NCBI GenBank assembly: GCA_949987705.1
Contig: OX465283.1
Location: forward strand, 167,105,850 to 167,169,849
DNA: 64,000 nt
Source: Thereva unica
Taxonomy: Eukaryota > Arthropoda > Insecta > Diptera > Therevidae
Reading direction: 5' to 3'
In this document: piece after piece, positions 1 to 14,012 of the stretch
How positions within the stretch are numbered: the stretch's first letter is position 1
Layout of the letters: each line of letters opens with the position of its first letter
Made by a program: the position numbers and the translations under genes
The notes under the pieces: generated by a model
Databases searched by the model: none
The model's input: only the letters and a program-made list of their open reading frames with translations
What the model was told of the DNA's origin: nothing

Positions 1-3000
1 TTAATCACCATCAAGAGAATTGAATAAAAGCAATTTTCATTGAAAACTCTTGCCGAAAAGATATCGACCCGCAAATCCTCAATCCGTCACATGTTGCCAA
101 AAAGGGAAAGTCAGCCAGGAGCTACAGGATGAAATGTAGCTACTTTTAACAATAACCAGTTTCAGAGTGCTTAATGCGAGTGGCTAGAAGATATTAAGGC
201 AGTCTTTGCTGCTAGGAAATTCGCGGAACCACTACGTCTGACATCAATGTCAAATAAATTTAGGCGAGGCGCCACTAGAACTGGAGAATGTGGGTGATGT
301 CAATGGTAACGACGTTATTAATTTCTACTTTGCCAAGTCGACTTACACTTAATGAGCGGGTTATTCTGCCTTTGAGTCGAACCGCACCCTCACTATTGGC
401 ATCATGGTGTTGGCATAATTAGCCTCGTAACGCCCGCCAGCCCCCAACCCCCAGAGGAAGCGGCAGATTACCGCATATACGGAAGTAAGCTCAGTAACAC
501 AATTATTTCGGCATGAGAATGTGTGACTGGCGCTGTTTGTGTACGGGATTGACTCACTATGGGTTATTCCTGTGCTGATATCCATTTTCAGCGCTTTTCA
601 TGGAAGGGTTGAGAGTAGTATTGTTCGTTGGTTTTAATGATATCCCTACCCTAAGCCGCCCCCAGCTTGCTTGCAGCACTCGATTGTGCCACTAATTTTC
701 CCAGATTAGGGTAAATGCAACATTGCGACTCTAAAGGAATGTGAGCCCGAGGAGGAATACCTGCGGCCCTGAATCGCTTTTATTCAGTTCCCTTGATGGG
801 CCATGGGGGTGCTCCCCAGTCAAGGTAGAGTTACACTAATTGAGTAAAAATCTCCTAAAGCACCTCGCAAAGTCTGCAATTTGCTGTGCATTCCGGGAAA
901 CCGGAGCGAGAATAACTTTCGCCAAAAGTTAGTGAAGTAAATTCCACAAAGTGCTTTAGTGTTGGGTTTTGCAATTTTGGAAACATTTGCACTAATTATA
1001 GGAGGATGAGGATAAGTCGGAAATTAAATCCTCTATAACACCCGCTGCATAGCATGAACACTTCCGAGAGCTGAACACATGCTCAAGGAAACGTCTAGCC
1101 TCAAGCATAGATATATCCTTCCACTAGTGTTTAGGCGCATTTGAGCACTTAATCTTCAATATCGCCTGGCGGGTAATCGATATAAATGTGATTTTGAAGA
1201 GCAATCGTTGTCACTGGTGGCGGTCCTCATTAGTTACCTCCTTCTGTCACATTATGCAGTCGTTTAAATTAAATACTCTTCCCCGGAGGAGAAGTGATGG
1301 TGATAATCTGTCATGCCCGTGCCTGTTCCCGCGTATATCGTAAATGATGGCACAAGAAAGTGCTAAAAACTTTTCCAGACTCCATTAAAACTTTTCCTCT
1401 TCTCGCCTGGGTATGGTTATTTCTGTGTAGAATCATTCCGAATGTACACACGCACGGTAAACACGTCGATAAGTAAATTCCCCACCCCCTTTGCGATTTT
1501 CCACCAATCTACCTTTAAAATATTTCTACGGATTTATTTAATCACTTTCGCGATTGTGGAGTGAAATTTCAATTTGAATGAAAGAGGCGATAAAAAATAG
1601 GAGGAAAGCTGATCAAATATCGCAGCGGTTTGTATCCATTCACCTGCATATGTGTGATTTAGTGATTGATTGCAGACGAGCAACACCCAGTCCTCCAGCA
1701 GGATTCCCACCTCTCCGACTTGGCAGTTGTTCGAAGAACCAAAGCGGGCATGAATTATGAGACTCCGTAATTCTATGCTGAAATCACAACAACGGAGTTA
1801 CCGTGTCGGGCCCATAAGCCCGCAGATCGGAATGATCAAAGGGAAAAATTTAATTTACAATATCCCCATTGAGAAAAAATTCCTCTTATACAAAATTAAA
1901 AAGTTTCCTTCTTTCACTCAAATCACTTCAAAGCATAACGAGAATATCTTTGTAATATCTTGCTCGCTGCCGGGGAAGTATCGATTTTCTCCAGCCGACT
2001 CGCTTTCCGATTGTGAACGATTTTTAATCACTACAATACAATAAAACAACTACTCTGAAATATGTTCCGCCCGGAGCTGCGCCCCTACATCATCCGGCCG
2101 AGATGAGGAATGGATTCCATCAATTCCTAAGTGGTTTCCCTGAAAAGACGAGAAAATCCTTTGTTATACCAAAAAGGATTTACATTCCCGACCATTTTAA
2201 AACGGATTCAACAGTTAGAAAAAGAGTCCGGCCCAAAACTTTAATTTATGTGATAGACACCCCACCCTGCTGCCCCGGTCCCGAGGGATGCCACCCCCAC
2301 CCGAGCGTGTCTGTCTGTCAGCTAGACAAAAACGAATAATTTATCAGTTTTATCACATTTTCTTATTGGGACTCATTTAAAGCCCATCTTGGGTGGATGA
2401 ATTTATGGCGAGCACTTAGGAGCACCCGAATCCGAGGTCCTTGGGGCATTACTCACGCTTTCCTGCGCTATCATATTCAAGTGTAATCTATAAAATGTCG
2501 GTTCCTGATAAGTTTGCACACTAATGCAAATGGGAGGCAATTGTACGTACATACTCGGGGCCATTTATACTTAATGGGTCATACATCCTTCTTAGGCCCT
2601 CACATCCTATCCGGATCACTTGCTCCTAGGCTTTAGAGATGTGGTGGCTGAACGAGCACGGCCTGGGCAAGGGGTGGCGGGGCGTAGCACATTTGTGTGT
2701 GGTTTCGGTGCTCCTGACAGCATTTCTAACAGATGAGCTTTGTGTGGTTGTTTAAACTCTTGACACTAAATTTCCTTGTAAATTAGTCTTACAGTTTCTT
2801 GTGTAATCTCGCTAGACTGTCACCTTGTCAACAGTTGTGGGGGATATGATATGATTGAAAAATACAAAGCATCGTGATTGTTGAGATTGTGAAGCAAGAA
2901 TTTATCACCAGCCCTTCGCTGTGATTAGCGAATGATTGAATGTTCTCAACAGCACCACCAACTAACTGTAAGCTAGATTAAATGGAGGCTTGTTCGGCAG

Positions 3001-6000
3001 TTTGTTCAGGGTATGCCCCATTGCCTAGTTAAGTTATTTTACTCCAGTCAATTCACAGGGATACTCTAACGAGATTGGCTCAGGCTTACCATATCTGCGA
3101 TCTGGAACCTGGGTGAAGTCGTTCTAGAGAAAATGCACCTCTTCGATCAAATCTACTTTGCGGGAATTGATACTCATTTTCACCCATGCGTTCGTCAGCC
3201 GACCTCGAAGTGTGAACCTGTCGGAAATTTTAATTGAATTTTAATCGAAAAATTTTAACATCCGTGAGCGCGGCTCGATACCTCCGCAAATGCCTGCGGC
3301 GGTGGGGTTTTATTTAGGCAATGGAAAACCGAAATTAAACTCGCAAGAACCCCGAATTACAATTATTTTGGCATATTTTCGGCATCATTTCACGATTGGA
3401 TAACTTTTGCGCCCTGAACTCGGGATCATCTCGAGTTTGGCTTGTTAAACATTTCATGGGCCGTTTTCAGTGTGGGTCATTACGTTCCATTGAAGATTCT
3501 TAATGAAAGCTTTTATGGAGCAACTTTAACTGAAATTAACGAGGATTACCACACCTTCTACATGCTCTTACCTTACGGGCGTATGTTTATTTTTACGCCA
3601 GCTTTACCTTTAATGCTTATAAGAGTCACACTTAAGTACGGGCAGAGCCATAAAAGAACGCAAAATTCTTAAGATTTGCAGCTTATTACCGAGATAAAGC
3701 CTGTCACCGGGGAGGGGGTTATGGTAAATAAAGCGATGGAAGTTGTATAAATTACCGAGGACTGCGAAATATCGGAACAAAGCCCAGTTTCCAAGAATCT
3801 AGAAAATCTTATCAGCTCTTTACTCCCACTGATTAGCCCGGGATACCTGGTTCTCTTATGCTGGGAACCGAACGTCACATTAACTACGGGCACTGAAAAG
3901 AGTTATCTCCGGAATTAAATATTTTATCCCCTTTAGTTTTAATTGCACTCCGATATTCCGGGCACGTACTGCTGAATTAATAAATTTGCCTAATAGAGTA
4001 AACTTAAATTGAAATTATGCGAGCTCTGCCTCAGCGGCAGCATCAGGGACGTTGTAGATTATCTGCAAAAAATGGCACCGGGGATTAGAAAATATGTTCC
4101 CACTCTCGCCTGACAACAAAACTCGGGATGAGCTTCAGGGATTAATTCCCAATTCAAGCGAGGATTTTTGTCCTGTTTGCAAAGCCTGTTGTACGAAAAT
4201 TAACGATTCCAGCGAATAGCTTCCGAGGTTTTCAAGAGTGTGGGTGGGAAATTACGGCCTTTATTGATTTTTCCGAAGCTGGTACAAGTTTAGTGGACAG
4301 TGGAATCGGAGATAATTTTTTAAAATTGAAAAGGCGAGAAAATGGTAGAAGTGCGAACGATGGCACATAATACTATCGAGTTTCGAGTATAGAGTCCATC
4401 CGTGAATCTGTACATCCCTTTATGAGTATATGAGTCGCGACCTCCACCTGGTAGTCTGGTACTGCCTGCGTCACAGCCTTTGTCGACTGGTTAGCGGGAT
4501 TCTCTGTTTTCAAGAGGCATAGCACTCCGACGAGGCTGTCTCCTGCTAACCCCGACTGTTGTGGCTCAGCCGGCTGCAAAAAAAATGAACTCATACAACC
4601 AACCCAAGAGTGCACGCATCCAGAAGACTACACTCCTAACCTTCTACTAGAGGGATGGCGCAAAGGGAATCCGTATCTTATTCTGCAATGCTGGCATATA
4701 GTTCTATCATTCCAAATGGTATGTAGAAGCGTTGTTCGTCAGTGTAGAACAGCAGGTAATTCACCACAAACAAATTAAGGGCGTTCTTCTACCTTTATTA
4801 TTGCAGCCTTTCCTGGACGGGAAGAACGAATTAATTTTTAATCAACCAAACCAGGTGAAATTCTGTTGCTTTGAAACCACTGGCATTAAATATAAAAATT
4901 CTGATGACCACCATTGGTTAAGGGATTAATCTAAAATTTGAATTTTGCACCAACCAACTTATTTCCAGGTTTGCAACAAATTCGTGAATATGCATATTCA
5001 TAACCTTACTGCAGGAAGCAGAATGTGCCGACCTGAAGCTGAGCGTAACATATACTCGCATCATACACTGCCCCTGAATTCAGAACTACCCAAGGACCTT
5101 AAAGCGCTCTACAGTGCAGGAACGGGCCGAAGTAATCCGCCCGGAGGGATGAACGCTGGGAAGTCTTCAGTTTTAATGGAAATTTATGGTCTAGGCCTCG
5201 ACCTCAAAAATAGTTCATTAAACTTTAAACAACAAATTTTGCCCATGGAGACCACATTCTGGTATGCAAAGAATCCGAGATAATTGAATCATCCCTCATA
5301 ATGAATTCGGGGATCCTAGTCATAAGTGGACTTATCAGATTTTAATTGGATAAGTGATAAAACTCAGAGAGTCCTTATAAATATTTGAGTAGGTGCACAA
5401 GTTAACTTTTGAGATTTATGATTCCACTTGTGGCCGCCGATAAGGGGACAAGGCCAGGTGAAGCTGTTACGGATACAAAAAGGGAAATTTTTCCTATTCA
5501 GGGCATTATGGTGGCAACTTAACAGCCGATAATTATTCCTTTTATATGAACTGAATAGTCAGATTCGGTAATTAATCAGGAGATAATACTATAAAAGGAG
5601 GCAGTCGGCCCTGGTGTTGTTTCATTGTTCCGAGCCAGAGAACAATACCAGTGTAATGCCCATAGTCGTTCCAATGGACAGCTCAACAATACTCCGTGAG
5701 GATGAATCTTTACGGACAGAGAGATTTATAAACACAAAGGATGGAACTTTGCGTCAGATAAATGAAGCCTTTATAAGTGGCAAGCGTTTGTTATTTCTGA
5801 GACATTTGATGAATAGTCAAACATTCCTTGGCCCCTGGCATATTCTATTACATCGTTGAGTTATTGAGGTCTCTGGCAGTTATACAGATTCTTGGGATTA
5901 ATCAAGCTCTGGCGCCATGTGACTGTACGATTCTTTGACACTGGCCTTCTGTGACCTTCAGACGAATCACTTCCGGTAGGTACTCCACCATCACTTATCT

Positions 6001-7573
6001 GTGTACGCCATCAGTCTTGCCGAATTTATCACATTGCGAGTAATTTCACTTAATTTCGAGCTGAATGAATGAGTCTGTTTGGAAGTTATGCTTTGCTAAC
6101 AGCACCGAAATGCTAGGCCATTATCCTTGTCCAGCATCAAAATTTCGCCCCAAGTATGCTAGATTGTCTCTAAATTACTGCCTTCCTTCAATCGCTCTAT
6201 CCAGCAAAAAAGAAGTCAGATATGTAATATAATTTATCAAGCACATAAAATCTCAAATAAGATATGCCAAGACAATTCCGCTGTAGCTAGCAAGCCCGCA
6301 ATGACATCATTTGAATATTTCCATATTGTGGCGACTAGTGTCCTTTATACGAAATGTGACCTTATCTGAAGTCAAAACTGTGATCAATAATGAACAGATG
6401 TCAGCAAATATATAAAGAGGGAACCGAAGCTCCACCAAGCGACTATAATAGTAGTTGTCGTCCACTCAAATAAATGAAAGTCTTCTGTCAAGGACACAGT
6501 TGAAACAAAAAGGCGGAATATAAACGAATTTTCCGCAATATGCGTTTTTTAAGTCTTTGGTTTCTGACAAGGACAAATGGCTTCACGAAAAAACTGGGGA
6601 CAACATGAAATAACCGAAAAATAATTGAACATTTGACCCGGCTGGACTGGCTTTTTACAGCTAGATATGCGAGGACATTTTGCGTGTCGTTAGGTAATGT
6701 AAAGTCCACCTCACAGGCCAATGACTATGAGTTTACGTAATGCTTGTGATAACATTAGACATTTGGAGGTTTATAAATTATTACTCGGAGGATACGAGAG
6801 CGGTGGGCGAAGTACAACCCCCACCTCCTCCTTCTGCCTACCCAACGGACAACAATAGTACCGCATGAGGGAATCTATAATCGCAGAAATGCATCATAAT
6901 GGAACTAGGTTGACCAATTTTGCAAATACCTAAAACAAGGTGATTAGAAACTTGCAGCACCAGAAAATTCATATGGCAACTGGTCGAAGAACGAGCATAG
7001 TAACTCACACGTGCTCATGGAGGATTGAGATAGTTTCATCTTGATGGATATCCTGGCCTATAGAGGAGCTTACATTGACTCGGACCACTGAAACCTTGCA
7101 GAAGGATTGCGAGCATTCTCGACTAGCATTTAAAGGGGATGAAGATGGGACCCCTATGACGCTAGCTCCACCCCATGATTCCTCTCAAGGGAGATCTAAC
7201 GTCTGTCCCAAAGGGAAGCCCCCCTTGCCGTGAGGAAAAAAGATTGCTACCCGATTTAAATTTTTTGGGAAAATCAATCGAAATGACCAAAAAAAGAGTT
7301 AGAAATACATTTCAATAATGAGATGAATTGGAGATTATGTGATAAAGATTTGATAGTAAAAAGATAATTTAATTCTAAATTATGAAGTATTGAAAAATAG
7401 ATACATACATAACATAGTATTGGCCACAGTTGCTTTCTACTAGATTTGAGCACATGCGGTCGGACTGATGGAAGTGCGATCATAACCTCCTAGCGATAGC
7501 CGTTGGTAACTATCCTATGAGAGAGAATATGGCGCTAATATGAGCGGGCTAGTCCCTTCCAAATAAGGTTGGC
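1..7573. other. Unannotated intergenic DNA
   Basis: Only short open frames (112 codons or fewer) without family resemblance. Composition is moderately AT-rich with no long repeat visible. A B-box-like GGTTCGACTC (minus strand, near 370-380) has no supporting tRNA fold. I see nothing else to annotate. Confidence 0.5.
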
Positions 7574-7696
7574 GTGAGGCTTATAAGCTTACCCGGAAAA
7601 AGAGCTATTACGTATTTTAGAGAGTCGCAGTTGGGAGTCGCATTTTGTCATATCTTTCGCTGTGGGGTGGAGCGACTCCAAAGCTGCACTATAAAG

Positions 7697-7784
7697 GGCC
7701 AAGCCACGCCGAGGCAACAACAATTTGTATGCACTCGAAATTTAAAGTCCATACGGGTTGTTGTTGTTTTGGCGTGTGGTGGTC
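7697..7784 (+). ncRNA. Candidate hairpin RNA, pre-miRNA-like
   Basis: On the plus strand, 7705-7731 pairs with 7750-7776 over 27 consecutive positions with no bulge and an 18-base loop (7732-7749). Twenty-one pairs are Watson-Crick and six are G.U. On the minus strand those six become A.C mismatches, so the fold favours one strand. Beyond a small internal loop, four further pairs can form with 7697-7700 and 7781-7784, giving a stem-loop of about 88 nt. It matches no miRNA that I can recall. It could instead be the remnant of a palindromic transposon or a chance inverted repeat. Confidence 0.4.
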
Positions 7785-7873
7785 GGATGGAGTGTTCGAG
7801 TATTGGGCCCTTAAATGAAATTATAGTGCTGGGGCTGCTATGGTTTTGTAGCGGGGAAAGTAGCGGAATGTGA

Positions 7874-10800
7874 CTCCAAAGCAGTTTAATTTCTAGTGTT
7901 TTGAAGTGTGGAGTTGCACCGATTTTACAGTGAACGGCTCATTTGTTGGGAGAGGCCAGGACCGGATCTCGGTTGTAGAGCCTTTAAAGGAGAAAGAAGA
8001 AGATTTGACCACGTTTAAGTCCATAGAACCAAATCTAAATTTGTCTGGCACTACCAACATGCTTTTGATGAGCTGGGTAGCCCATGTTGCAGTAACAGTT
8101 GCTAGTCATACGAAAAATGTGTCCGTAAGTAATAATTTAAGTCCTAACATTTATGAGATTTGGTAGTTTATTTCCGAATTGGAAATGCCTTTTGAGCTGC
8201 ATCTTTTGTTGAAGCGATTTGCCGTAACTTTTTATGCCTGAGTTAATCTTGTAAATTCCCCAAAAATAATATTGTCTGAACATTGAATTGATAATAGAAC
8301 ACTGAATTCAGAAGCGATGCGATATCTAATCCAATAAAGCCTAAATTCCCATGATGTTTATAAACATGCCAACCATGTTACATTTACATACCGCATTACA
8401 ATTTCAATCTTTCTCCACAGATTTCAGCGAAATTTCATACGAAAATCTTTCCACACGAAGATTCCACCTACGGATTTCAAGAAACATCATCCATTGTGAG
8501 TTTAGTTAAATTTAGCGTGAATTTGAAGTAGAAAGGAATTTTCCTAAGAAATCCTAGATTTAATGCAGAAAAAAAGCAAGCAAACGACACCTTTGTTAGC
8601 ATTAAATTTTTCCACCTCCCAAGAAAGTACTTCAAAGCTTATCACTGGGTGTTTGCCTTTATCTTATTTCGTGTGAGTACCCCGTTCTATAGAATCAGGG
8701 TAAACATCAACCGAAAGCAGCTTCTCTCTCTCCCTCGCTCTGTGTTTTCCTGTGGAAACAAATACCTGCGCCCAGGTCCCTTCCAGGATACAGATTCAGG
8801 ACTAGCACCTCACGTCGCTTGTTTATTTATTCAACGGCAAATTCTAGACAAAGTCTTGCATGCCGCATAAGATGAGCTCAACCTGATAATCTTGATGAGT
8901 CGGAGGTGTCGGAGTCAACAAATAATCGCCTGGAGCCAATCAATTCCTAGATTAAGGGGCTCGACGGCAGTAGCCGTCAACAGCTTCTTTCAGCGATGAT
9001 CAAGTTAATAAACTTCGAGCTGGCAACTCCGGTCGCTGCTAGTTTTATGACTGCGAAAGAGTAAAGAACTCAATGAAAAATTCATTTCGGCCAAAATGCC
9101 CGGAGTTGATTTTATCGAGTGAACTGAAATTTATTTTTCATCCATTACCGGACCAGATAAAGCCGTATTCGCGATACGGGCGGTGACAGGTTTTGTGCCC
9201 GTAATTGGTTGGCGGTGGGTGGTGCAAGTGCAATTGGAGAACAACTGAAGCCCGCGGGGTTAAGGCCCGTACACAGAACACCGAGCAGCGCTCATATTTC
9301 TGCAGTCTCTCCAAAATTAATTAGCAGCAACGCCTCCGGCTCTTTAGAGGCAGCTCGCACAGGAGTATCAATTTTCCGCCAGTGATTATGTCGACATTAA
9401 TGAATTATTATTATTTGCGCTCGAAGCACCCCTTTCCCAGACAAACACCTTATATTTCAGGTATTTTTGCGGAGATAAATTGAACACCTATGTGGAAACC
9501 TGAGATCCGCCCCTTGTGGCTGCAGCAGTTGTGAGTACGCTCTAAAAAGGAGTTCGGAAAGGTCAAATCAAGGCGTGTTTGTTCGCTATTTAATTTCAAT
9601 TACCTCAGGATATTTTGTCTTAATTGCGTCAGAATGTTTATCAAAATGACTATGCGAAATAATTTCACAGAATTTTAAACGAGCCGTCGTTGGGCCCTTC
9701 CAGCTAGTCCCGCTCCCTCGTCCTTTTCCAGTCCGACGATGGCTTCATTTCCACAAGGCAGGAGGCCCAGACCGAATGCCTTAATAACATGGTGCAGGAT
9801 GAATGGGGGGACGGAATGGAAAAAGGAAGCTGAAAAAGTCGGCAAATGGATTTTTACGATTATAGCCCTGAGGTTTCACGATATTGAATTTTTCTCCTGT
9901 GAGGAGTTTTGACATCTTCGATTCAATTAGGGGCTTTGAAAGTTTTTCCATAATTGAAGGTTTCTCTTTTCCTTTTTTTATTAAACAGGTTACTATATCG
10001 ATAATGAGGCACTGCTCAAATTGGAGGTTAAGGGTGGAAAAATAATGCCAAGTGTAATTCGGGTACAGTTGTAGTATTTCCAAATTGGTAAGTTATAACG
10101 ACTAGTCAGCATCGTTTCAGATTTCGTTTTAGAGAATCTGAACAAGAACTACCTGGCGCCGTCAATATTTACAACGTCGCCCATTTGGTGAAGCTACCAA
10201 TTACCTGCAGAACTCGCCAGTGTCCTGTGAAGATCGACACGATTCTAGCATCACCAAGAGGTTGCGTAATCCCTGTTTGCTGTAGTTAGGCAGGTTTTGA
10301 AGATTGCCAACAGTTCCTGCTGGAAGTCACTGATATAATTTGGCAGACGGTAATTTTTTCGAAAGTCTACCGAGGTGGAGAAAACTCCAGCGTCTACACA
10401 GGACTTTGATATTCTCTAAATAGAATCCAATATCATAGCTATTGGCTGGCGGAATATTGCCATTCGTCTCTGGTGGGAATCTGAATATGATAACCACTGT
10501 TCAAGTTGAGTTTTGCTGTAATGTAGTAAGATAGCTCTTGTGCTACATATTTCCTTTGGCTGAGAGGCGCCGTTCCTTCCATAGTCCATACGGCTTCTAT
10601 AAAGATTCGCACATTCATGGATGGAAGAACAACAAGGTTTAACGTCACGAAAGTAATGTTCGTCTTCTCTCTAGGTCCCCTTAGACTCTTCTTAGCCCAT
10701 TATAATTTCTATGACTGTAGTGTGTGTGGCCGGCAGTGATTTGGATCGCCGTATGTTGTAGGAGTTTTGCCGTGCTTATCTAAGTTTACTACTACTTGGA

Positions 10801-13280
10801 CCATGATTGTACGTCATGACGGACTGGTAGCAACGCTTATTTCTGGCATATAAAAAACGAGCCACAATAAATTTAAATTACATGTCGCGTTTCTTCTGCA
10901 GCGATAAATTAAAAGTTTTTTGCTGTTAACATGAAAATGCAATATCTAAAATTAAAATTCATTTTGTCATCAACCAAAGTTCGATAGTGAACAAAAACCA
11001 TTGTCGACTTTTATCTCCGAGATGGTAAAAACAAGCATTTCTTTTCTTCTGGTCCGGGTCCAAGCCCTGCTCGGAGATCTGCAGAATGCCCGGGGCACCG
11101 CGTGTGACCGACAAGCAAGGATTTTGTAAATTTGCAATCGAATAAAACTTAAGAAAAAGACACCCTTCCTTTCAGCATCCAGCCCCAGGGCGCAGCACGA
11201 AGTTAGCATTGGACTTCGCAAGTTCGCAGACTTCCCAGCGCTGTGAAAGAGATTTCCCTTCATACATCCTTGTGCGCTTTATTCAAATTCCTCCAAGTTG
11301 CTGTGATGAATAGAAAAATCTCCTTAATGAAGCTATATTTTTGCTAGTCGCTTGTTTTGTTACGGAAAGTTCGCCTTTCATCCAGCATTATGCGGCGAAG
11401 TCCCGAGCATCTCCGGAGTTTTTCAATAAAATTGCTCCCGCATCGAGACAGAATTATTACATCCTGGCAGGATTATTAAAATCTATCGGAATTGGCGTTC
11501 TTTATGGGAAAAATGTGAAGTGGTTACTCGGGCGAATTCCATAAAACTGCTCTTTTGATAAACATTGCTGGGCCGGGTGTATTCCGGCTGCTCCGGGGCA
11601 ACTGTCATTGCGGTAACAAACGGGCGGACATTATTTACGCAGACTTTTCCAGATTAGCCGCCGGAGTTTGTGGGTAAAGTCGTTTAGAAAATTGGTCAAT
11701 TGCTAAAGTTCTATCATAAAGCTAAAATTAAAAGAGCCCATTATCCCGACCCTCCGCTCCATGCCGCATCGATTGCCGCCCCAAGTGGCTGTGGGCGAAA
11801 CCTCGAAGCTTAACTCGCTGACCCCATGTAGTGAAGTTTCATGAAGTTTCCTCATTTTCTTTTGTTAACTTCCAAAGTTTTCTTTTCAATTACGTGAACG
11901 TGACAGAGTCAAGTGTTAATCCAAGAACAGAAATTCATTTCCCTTCTGGGTACAATGACAAATGTCAAGTCATTTGGTTTGGGTTCACTTATTTCGGGTC
12001 ACATCGGGAATGCGATCCAGTCCTGCGAGCCCTCCTAGCTGCTGATTTCGCCCTTTCGTATTCAGAGTGCTGCAAATCTATCCCTTCCATCACAACCCAA
12101 GGTCCGCCAAAATATGCCTTCGTGCCAATTCGAGGCACGTAGATACAATTTCTACTTTCCTAGACCGACAGTGAGAGAGAGTCCTGAATGAGACACTTTT
12201 TATTTTCGCACTAAAGTGAATTGGGGGGTGTTTGTGGCTTGTATTCTCAGATTTTATTTTACGATTGCGGTTGTTGACAGGAAGTGGAACACGGGTTTTA
12301 ATCCCGGCCAAAACAACCGTCGCCACTAGGGCTGGAATTGCTTTGGGCCGGGGTCATTACGGAAATGCATTTGACTGATGAGGATGGAGACCCCGTTCCA
12401 CGATACTAAGTCCTGGGATAAGTAAACTTTGCGGAGCACTCTGCCGAAATTAATTGAATTAGTCCGCCTTTTTGGAATGAGTTTTAAATGTTCGCATTCG
12501 GAGCGAAATGGAAATCAGATGCGGGCCAAACAAACGCCATTTAATACATACCAGGATGGCCAGTAAATTGTAGATAAAAAGTGCGGTGGCAACGACCCCG
12601 GCCCCAATTGGAAACGTTGTTTTTGTGTCCAAGGTTCATAGCACTCTGGCATGTACGGGCCTAAATGATGGGGAAGAGCGAAAACCTATTAAACAGAGAG
12701 ACTTGGAACTGATAAGAACAAGCAGAGTGTTTGCTCTATCTATAACGTTCAGAGTTTTAATGTATCTCCATAGGATAACCAGGATCAATGACTCGCAATT
12801 TCGTCTTGCGATTTTATCCATCCGGTAAGTGAATTAAGAATAAAATTATCGCGTGGGGGTGCCTTGAAATAATGCCATCGTTATATACAGCTGTTGTTCG
12901 AACGACCTTTCCACGAAATAGATAAAAGTTAAATAAAGTGCAGCGATCAGGGAAATGTACGGTAGTTTTGAAAGCATGTTGATCGATAATAACTAGGGGT
13001 TGTAAAGCGGCAATGACGAGGCACACACGTCTGCTGGTTTTCAACTTACTCTTGGCACACACGGGTGTTCTTTCACCACGAGTAAATTTTCGTTCTTACT
13101 AGGAGATATTAAATTTTGTGTGTGCTGATTTAGAGGAGATATAGGAGTAAGTAGAAGCATATTTTGTACGTGTTAGTTCTTACCCCAAAATTTACACGCT
13201 TGGTCTATTGTACAATACTGCTATGTGTTAGGCTAGACCGCTTGCACAAGAAGACTGTCTAATACCTTGTCGTTTAGTTA
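7874..13280. other. Unannotated intergenic DNA
   Basis: No recognisable gene. The open frames at 7906-8166 (+) and 10439-10648 (-) have no family resemblance I can support. A short copy of a dispersed motif (CATGACGGAC...) sits at 10815-10830. Confidence 0.45.
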
Positions 13281-14012
13281 TGGCTGTTCAAGCCGGCAAA
13301 TTGATGGGATAACCGATAGCCGATAGCCGGTTCCGGACTGATGAATACAATCACACACCCCTGTCTAGCAAGGGCAAACAATGATAATTTGATTAAACGC
13401 CGAGCTCATCAAGAGCACGTTGGCAGCCCTAAACCAATTTTTACTTGGACTACAAAAACTCATTACCATGATTGCCTCTTGACTATCAGAGAAGCCAAAG
13501 ATGCATTTGCTTTGTAGGCTCTTCTTATGTTCTCATGAGTGCATGCCAGTATAACGTATATCTCTGTTTGAAAGGCGTAGCTCTAGCTAATCTTATCGCT
13601 CTATTGATCTAGGGTTCTCACTCCAGATTTCGGCTCACACACCTGTCTTAATGTGAAAAGGCTATAGTTCTGCCTGCGAGGACGAGCCCTGATAGTCCCG
13701 ACAGTGTTCATCTCCTGGTATCTGCAAATGTGTTGAAACAGCGCTCCTAAGTGTGTTGACATAACACACTAACGTGTGTAGAAATAACACTCGTCTGCAT
13801 CGTTGGGCGAAAAATGGGATTAAGAGCTCATCTACATGAAGGCCCCACAGAAGTGGACATAAGACTCCTCTCTGTGGGCATCCTTTCGCTATAGTGTCTT
13901 CCAGGGATGCCTCAAGATAAAAGGCCATCTGAAACGCAAAATCCCTGAAGTTATTCATGAAAAATGTTGGAAAATGTGCAAACCTGTCTCCTAAAAGGAT
14001 CGTCGCCTGCAA
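13281..14012 (-). pseudogene. Non-LTR retrotransposon relic (RT and RNase H pieces)
   Basis: The minus strand retains an RT segment reading GCPQRGVLCPLLWGLHVDEL, the signature just before the catalytic YxDD of R1/I-type elements, where PQGG is now PQRG. Further along the same strand, in shifted frames, FQTEIYVILACTHENIRRAY and FSDSQEAI (13472-13495) match an RNase H domain. The YxDD box and the sequence joining the two domains are missing. Stops and frameshifts show it is dead. It is similar in kind to the relics at 40.6 kb and 54.1 kb. Confidence 0.7.

Noticed and set aside
361..440. Possible tRNA on the minus strand from a GGTTCGACTC B-box-like sequence
   Set aside because: No A box, acceptor stem or anticodon arm could be formed.
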